Part shown: positions 60,566-64,000 of the stretch, one piece after another
Layout of the letters: the number at the start of each line of letters is the position of its first letter
How positions within the stretch are numbered: position 1 is the stretch's first letter
Origin: KBS-96 sp963722585
GTDB lineage: Bacteria > Acidobacteriota > Terriglobia > Bryobacterales > Bryobacteraceae
Direction: 5' to 3'
Assembly (NCBI GenBank): GCA_963722585.1
Contig: CAVRNU010000002.1
Location: 62,001 to 126,000, forward strand
Length of the DNA stretch: 64,000 nt
Made by a program: the position numbers and the translations under genes
Notes under the pieces: generated by a model
What the model saw: only the letters and a program-made list of their open reading frames with translations
Told to the model about the DNA's origin: nothing
Database searches by the model: none

Positions 60566-60800
60566 CAAAGTGAAAAGAAATCTCCGTGCAGCCTGGTGTA
60601 GCAGTTATCCCTGGCCGGATCTTGTGACACACGCCTACGTCGTGTGCCCAGAGTTAGCGGTGTTCGATTATGGGTATCATCAGACCGCCCAAATGATCCA
60701 TTTTCCCGATCTTCTGCGCTTTACATTCGAGTGCCCGCACATCGCCGCCCTCGCAGCATGCGGCAAAGAAATGGCTCGACGAGACAAGGAGGCAAAGACA

Positions 60801-63800
60801 GTGTCTGACAGTTCGGTGAAGAAGGGGATGATTTTACATTCAGGCGTGTTCGTATCTGCGATCGCGGGTGCTTTCATCGCTTGGCTGACCGTTGCAGCGC
60901 CTCTCCGGGGTCAAGACGTTTGCCACACCCCGGTAGACGCTACGCCGCTTGGACAATGCAAGGATGCGAACGGCGATGTACTGATCGGTTCGGGGGCGAC
61001 GAACCCGAAGTGCGCCGGGACGGTCGTCATCGATACCTCCGTGACGGTGGGCTCGATCGTCATTAATGCCGGTGGTTCGCTCGTCCTAGGCTCGGACGCA
61101 GCCAGTTCAAATCCGACAATTACGACCAACGGCATCGATATAGCCTCCGGCGGAGCCTTGTTGATTGGTGGCGCAAGCTGTGCGATAGGCAATCAAGATC
61201 CCGCTACGAAGGTCACCTTTGTCTTTACCGGAACCAAGCCAACTACATGCGGCTCGCCGGATAACCAACCGTCAACGCAGTGCCCTGGCTATGTCAAAGG
61301 CATTCAGGTCGAGTCTGGAGGAACCCTCCGCATGTACGGGCAAAAGGGGGTCGGCCCGGGCGGGGTGGACTGGACTTATTTGACGAAGCCCACGGGCCCC
61401 TCTAGATACGACAGTTCGAAAACTGAGTACATTGGCAATGTCTTAGCTCCGGTTACCACTCCAGCCAACGAGCTTCATCTTGAGGCGGACGTAACCACAG
61501 GGCCCGGAGCCTGGAAACAAGGCGATTGGATCGCCGTCGCTACCACCAGCTACGGCCCCTTCGAAACTGAGTTCGTTCAGATCGCTGCCGCTCCAGAAAA
61601 AGAGGCATCCGGAAGCAAAGTTGTGCTTGCCCAGCCGCTCAATTTTTATCATTTTGGAGGGCCTGACCCGGGCGACCCCTCAACCGATGCCAACTTTCGT
61701 GCCGGAGCCGATCTCAACTACGGTGTCGATGAGCGGGCCGAGGTGGGCCTTATCAGTCGAAACATTGTACTCACCTCCGACGCAGACACGGCCGGTACCA
61801 GTATGCATTGGGGAGGCGAAATTCGCGTTCTCAAGAACTTTACCGCGGTGGCGATTCAGGGAGTGGAGCTGCAGAAGTTCGGCAAGGAGCAGCTCGGCAG
61901 TTATCCATTTCATTTCCACATGTCGGGCGATCTTTCAGGCTACGCCGAAGACGACAAGCTGTTTGACTCGAACAGCATCGACCACAGCTACAACAAGTGC
62001 GTCACTGTGCACGCGACACAGAACGCCGCTTTCTCGAACAATGTTTGCGCGCGTATCACGGGTCATATTTTCTACGAGGAAATGGGAGACGAGTCGAATA
62101 TCTCCTTTACAGACAATCTGGGCATGGGCGCGATGAGCAATTCGTTCGACATCAACGGCACGGCCACGGAAGGCCGCCCCGATCTGATTGCCGGCTACTA
62201 CTGGACCGGGGACCATATGGTCAACTCCGGGGCCATCGCGTTCGATCAATTCAATATCTACGATACCGACAATCAGGAAGATTCGACGCACGGCCAATGC
62301 GGCTTTGTGAACAATTTAGGTCTGGTCACGCTGACTGGCTTCCCGGCACCGCAGTGCGCGCGGCCGCCTAACCAGGTCAACGTCTATTTTGAGCCGCCTA
62401 GCGGATTCTGGATCACGAACCCAAGCGCTAAGCTAACGGGCAACAGTATAGCCGGTTGCCAGGACGACGGTAAAGCGTACTGGTATGTGCCGTCTCCGGA
62501 CCCAAGCGTCAATGCCGTTAAGTTCATCCCGATTGGCGCAGACTATCCGGAACCCCACGGCGTGTTTGTGAACAACCGCGGACACGCCTGCTACCAGGGA
62601 CTCTACGACGACCAGGACGTAGTGCAAGCGGATAGTTTGTTTGGCTACCAGGGCGGAATTCATGACGCCGCTCATCAGCAGCTAGTGGACGAGTTCGACA
62701 GCGTGACCATGACGCATATGCGCGATCGCGCCATTTGGCTAAGGCCGACGTTTTTCTTCTTAAAGGATGCGCGCGTCGCGAGCTCTCGAGACGGCGCAAC
62801 GTTGCTCACCTCAGGGGGCGTGGACGGGAACTATCCCGGCGCATGGGGGCTGCTCGAGCATTCAACAATTGTGGGAGTTAGCACCAACAACGTCGATCGC
62901 TGGGGCCCCTGCGGAGCAGTCGTGAAGTCTAACGGTGGCCAGCAGATCCGGGGCGGACAAATGGGGTGCATCGATGAAACCGTTCCCGCCAACGGTATTG
63001 CCACCGGAGGGGAGTATCTCGAGCGAGGTTATCCAACGCCCGATTGGCCGATGTTCGGCTTCCTCATCTATGATGGGCCTCCGCTGATTGTTGACGACCG
63101 CTTCGTCAATTTCCGTGTCGCTCCCGGATCCGTCCCGGCCGAAGGCTTTGAAGCGGCTAATCTGCTGACCGGGAGTGACGATACCATCCTGAAAGATTGG
63201 GGCTTCTATGCGATACCTAATCAGGCGCCCTACACAAGATATGAGGGCGATGCGGCGCTCGGCTGGTTTAACGCCAACCAAAGTTCCTATCCCACCGCGT
63301 CGACAACCAAGTCTCTCAGTTTTACGAATGTCGACCTGCGCCATCAGGTATACACTCAGGAGGTTAACCGGGGTGAGTTCACCGACGGCGACAAAAACAC
63401 CACCATCCTAGATCTCGACGGTACATTAAGCGACTTTCTGGCTTTGGATGCCGATGGCCATCTTGGCCCGACCATTTCTCTCAACAACCTCGAAATCAAT
63501 GCATCCTCGAACTCCGTGGATGAATGCCACGCCACGGGCGTCGAGGATGAGAACCTTGAGCAGCGGCCAACGGCGGCGATGGTGCCGAGCCCCATCGGCC
63601 AGCTCGAGTTCGAGATGTTGTACCCAGCCTACAACGACAAACAAGCTCTGGGATACACGCAAAACCTGACTTTCACAAAAGACAGCACCGATTTCTCGAG
63701 CCTCTTTTCTAACTTTCACGGCGCGATGACGCTGAAAAGCCGCAACGGGCTTGGCGATTGGGAGCCTAAGGTCACCAGCGGCTACGGCTACACGGTTTCC

Positions 63801-64000
63801 GCAAGTCCCTTCACCACTCCCGATGGCACCGTCACTACGCAGGCCGGCGTTGCCCCGGTCGTCGATGTGGGCATCACCGATGTCGCCAATGCCAAAATCA
63901 GTCCCCTCCATCCCTTCTACGTGCAGGTCGGGATTTGCTATAAACCCAAAGGCGCCAATCCACCGGCGGATAGCTTCACCATCACCAAAGGGTATCGTTC
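60801..64000 (+). CDS. Exported G8-domain beta-helix protein, CEMIP/TMEM2-like (3' end outside window)
   Basis: 1066 codons, open to the window edge. The GTG at 60801 has an excellent ribosome binding site (AAGGAGG, 8 nt upstream); a membrane or signal helix spans about 14-33. A G8-like domain follows: TVVIDTSVTVGSIVINAGGS, GIDIASGGALLIGG, GYVKGIQVESGGTLRMYGQK, WKQGDWIAVATTSYGPFETE. Then come right-handed beta-helix repeats with GSYPFHFHMSGD at 366-377, matching the conserved His-x-His block of CEMIP, TMEM2 and PKHD1-like proteins, and many Cys (CVTVHATQNAAFSNNVCARI). Eukaryotic relatives cleave hyaluronan; bacterial homologues are scarcely studied. A cell-surface polysaccharide-acting or -binding role is inferred. 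It is divergent from the pentapeptide and Tat-exported genes. Confidence 0.85.
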   Translation, partial: MSDSSVKKGMILHSGVFVSAIAGAFIAWLTVAAPLRGQDVCHTPVDATPLGQCKDANGDVLIGSGATNPKCAGTVVIDTSVTVGSIVINAGGSLVLGSDAASSNPTITTNGIDIASGGALLIGGASCAIGNQDPATKVTFVFTGTKPTTCGSPDNQPSTQCPGYVKGIQVESGGTLRMYGQKGVGPGGVDWTYLTKPTGPSRYDSSKTEYIGNVLAPVTTPANELHLEADVTTGPGAWKQGDWIAVATTSYGPFETEFVQIAAAPEKEASGSKVVLAQPLNFYHFGGPDPGDPSTDANFRAGADLNYGVDERAEVGLISRNIVLTSDADTAGTSMHWGGEIRVLKNFTAVAIQGVELQKFGKEQLGSYPFHFHMSGDLSGYAEDDKLFDSNSIDHSYNKCVTVHATQNAAFSNNVCARITGHIFYEEMGDESNISFTDNLGMGAMSNSFDINGTATEGRPDLIAGYYWTGDHMVNSGAIAFDQFNIYDTDNQEDSTHGQCGFVNNLGLVTLTGFPAPQCARPPNQVNVYFEPPSGFWITNPSAKLTGNSIAGCQDDGKAYWYVPSPDPSVNAVKFIPIGADYPEPHGVFVNNRGHACYQGLYDDQDVVQADSLFGYQGGIHDAAHQQLVDEFDSVTMTHMRDRAIWLRPTFFFLKDARVASSRDGATLLTSGGVDGNYPGAWGLLEHSTIVGVSTNNVDRWGPCGAVVKSNGGQQIRGGQMGCIDETVPANGIATGGEYLERGYPTPDWPMFGFLIYDGPPLIVDDRFVNFRVAPGSVPAEGFEAANLLTGSDDTILKDWGFYAIPNQAPYTRYEGDAALGWFNANQSSYPTASTTKSLSFTNVDLRHQVYTQEVNRGEFTDGDKNTTILDLDGTLSDFLALDADGHLGPTISLNNLEINASSNSVDECHATGVEDENLEQRPTAAMVPSPIGQLEFEMLYPAYNDKQALGYTQNLTFTKDSTDFSSLFSNFHGAMTLKSRNGLGDWEPKVTSGYGYTVSASPFTTPDGTVTTQAGVAPVVDVGITDVANAKISPLHPFYVQVGICYKPKGANPPADSFTITKGYR

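Noticed and set aside
60680..60877. 65-codon minus-strand frame in the promoter region of the G8 gene
   Set aside because: Overlaps the strong ribosome binding site and start of the G8 gene on the other strand, has no motif and no start signal of its own.

Overview
The window looks like chromosomal DNA of a soil-type Acidobacteriota, probably a Solibacter/Bryobacter-like lineage. This is inferred from family content, not from a marker gene. The pointers are a VWFA-domain secreted protein of the acidobacterial type, two large duplicated ABC permeases without an ATPase (one directly after a PadR regulator), a TonB receptor with an N-terminal carboxypeptidase-regulatory-like domain, a NIPSNAP protein, and several families of short palindromic intergenic repeats. 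No rRNA, CRISPR array or prophage is visible. Two tRNAs are present: an elongator-type Met(CAT) and an initiator fMet.

Layout. 0-3.7 kb: a minus-strand operon of DUF2760 and two Hsp70-family proteins, the last running off the left edge. 3.8-7.4 kb: a 31-residue Lys/Ala peptide gene, tRNA-Met, an ECF sigma factor with a YCII-reductase fusion partner, a CYTH-like protein and tRNA-fMet. 7.5-8.8 kb: a palindromic element and a decayed IS630-family insertion with a TA target duplication, inserted in the stop codon of a NIPSNAP gene. 9.6-16.9 kb: a regulator/membrane-protein pair, a large low-complexity membrane protein, a parvulin lipoprotein, etfAB (etfA frameshifted), fabF and acpP. 17.4-23.5 kb: tonB, a frameshifted TlpA-like thioredoxin, glcD, a broken small Cys-rich protein gene and a TonB receptor, separated by related hairpin repeats. 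23.5-28.1 kb: NAD salvage genes (pncB and a nicotinamidase-like hydrolase), a PIN/TRAM membrane protein, an RRM protein and Bcp. 28.1-36.4 kb: the VWFA protein, two large permeases, a frameshifted YbhB-like gene and PadR. 36.7-46.2 kb: a glutaryl-CoA-dehydrogenase-like enzyme, a DHA2 exporter, an HD-GYP response regulator, a two-gene unit with a possible PD-(D/E)XK nuclease, YggS, a CocE hydrolase and a small Cas2-like ORF. 46.4-48.5 kb: a GntR/ABC/ABC-2 operon with an upstream palindrome. 48.9-54.1 kb: decayed tyrosine recombinases, an ABC-F protein and two gene fragments truncated head to head. 54.2-64 kb: a divergent locus of three very large exported proteins (pentapeptide-repeat, Tat-exported multi-domain, and a G8/beta-helix CEMIP-like protein cut by the right edge). 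This last locus is the best candidate for an undescribed system.

A striking trait is the number of single-base frameshifts in otherwise well conserved genes: etfA, the TlpA-like gene, the small Cys-rich gene, ybhB-like and the ABC-2 permease. They may be assembly or sequencing errors, so these genes are reported as disrupted with that caveat. Short start/stop overlaps (ATGA, GTGA or TGATG) link many gene pairs, which suggests widespread translational coupling.
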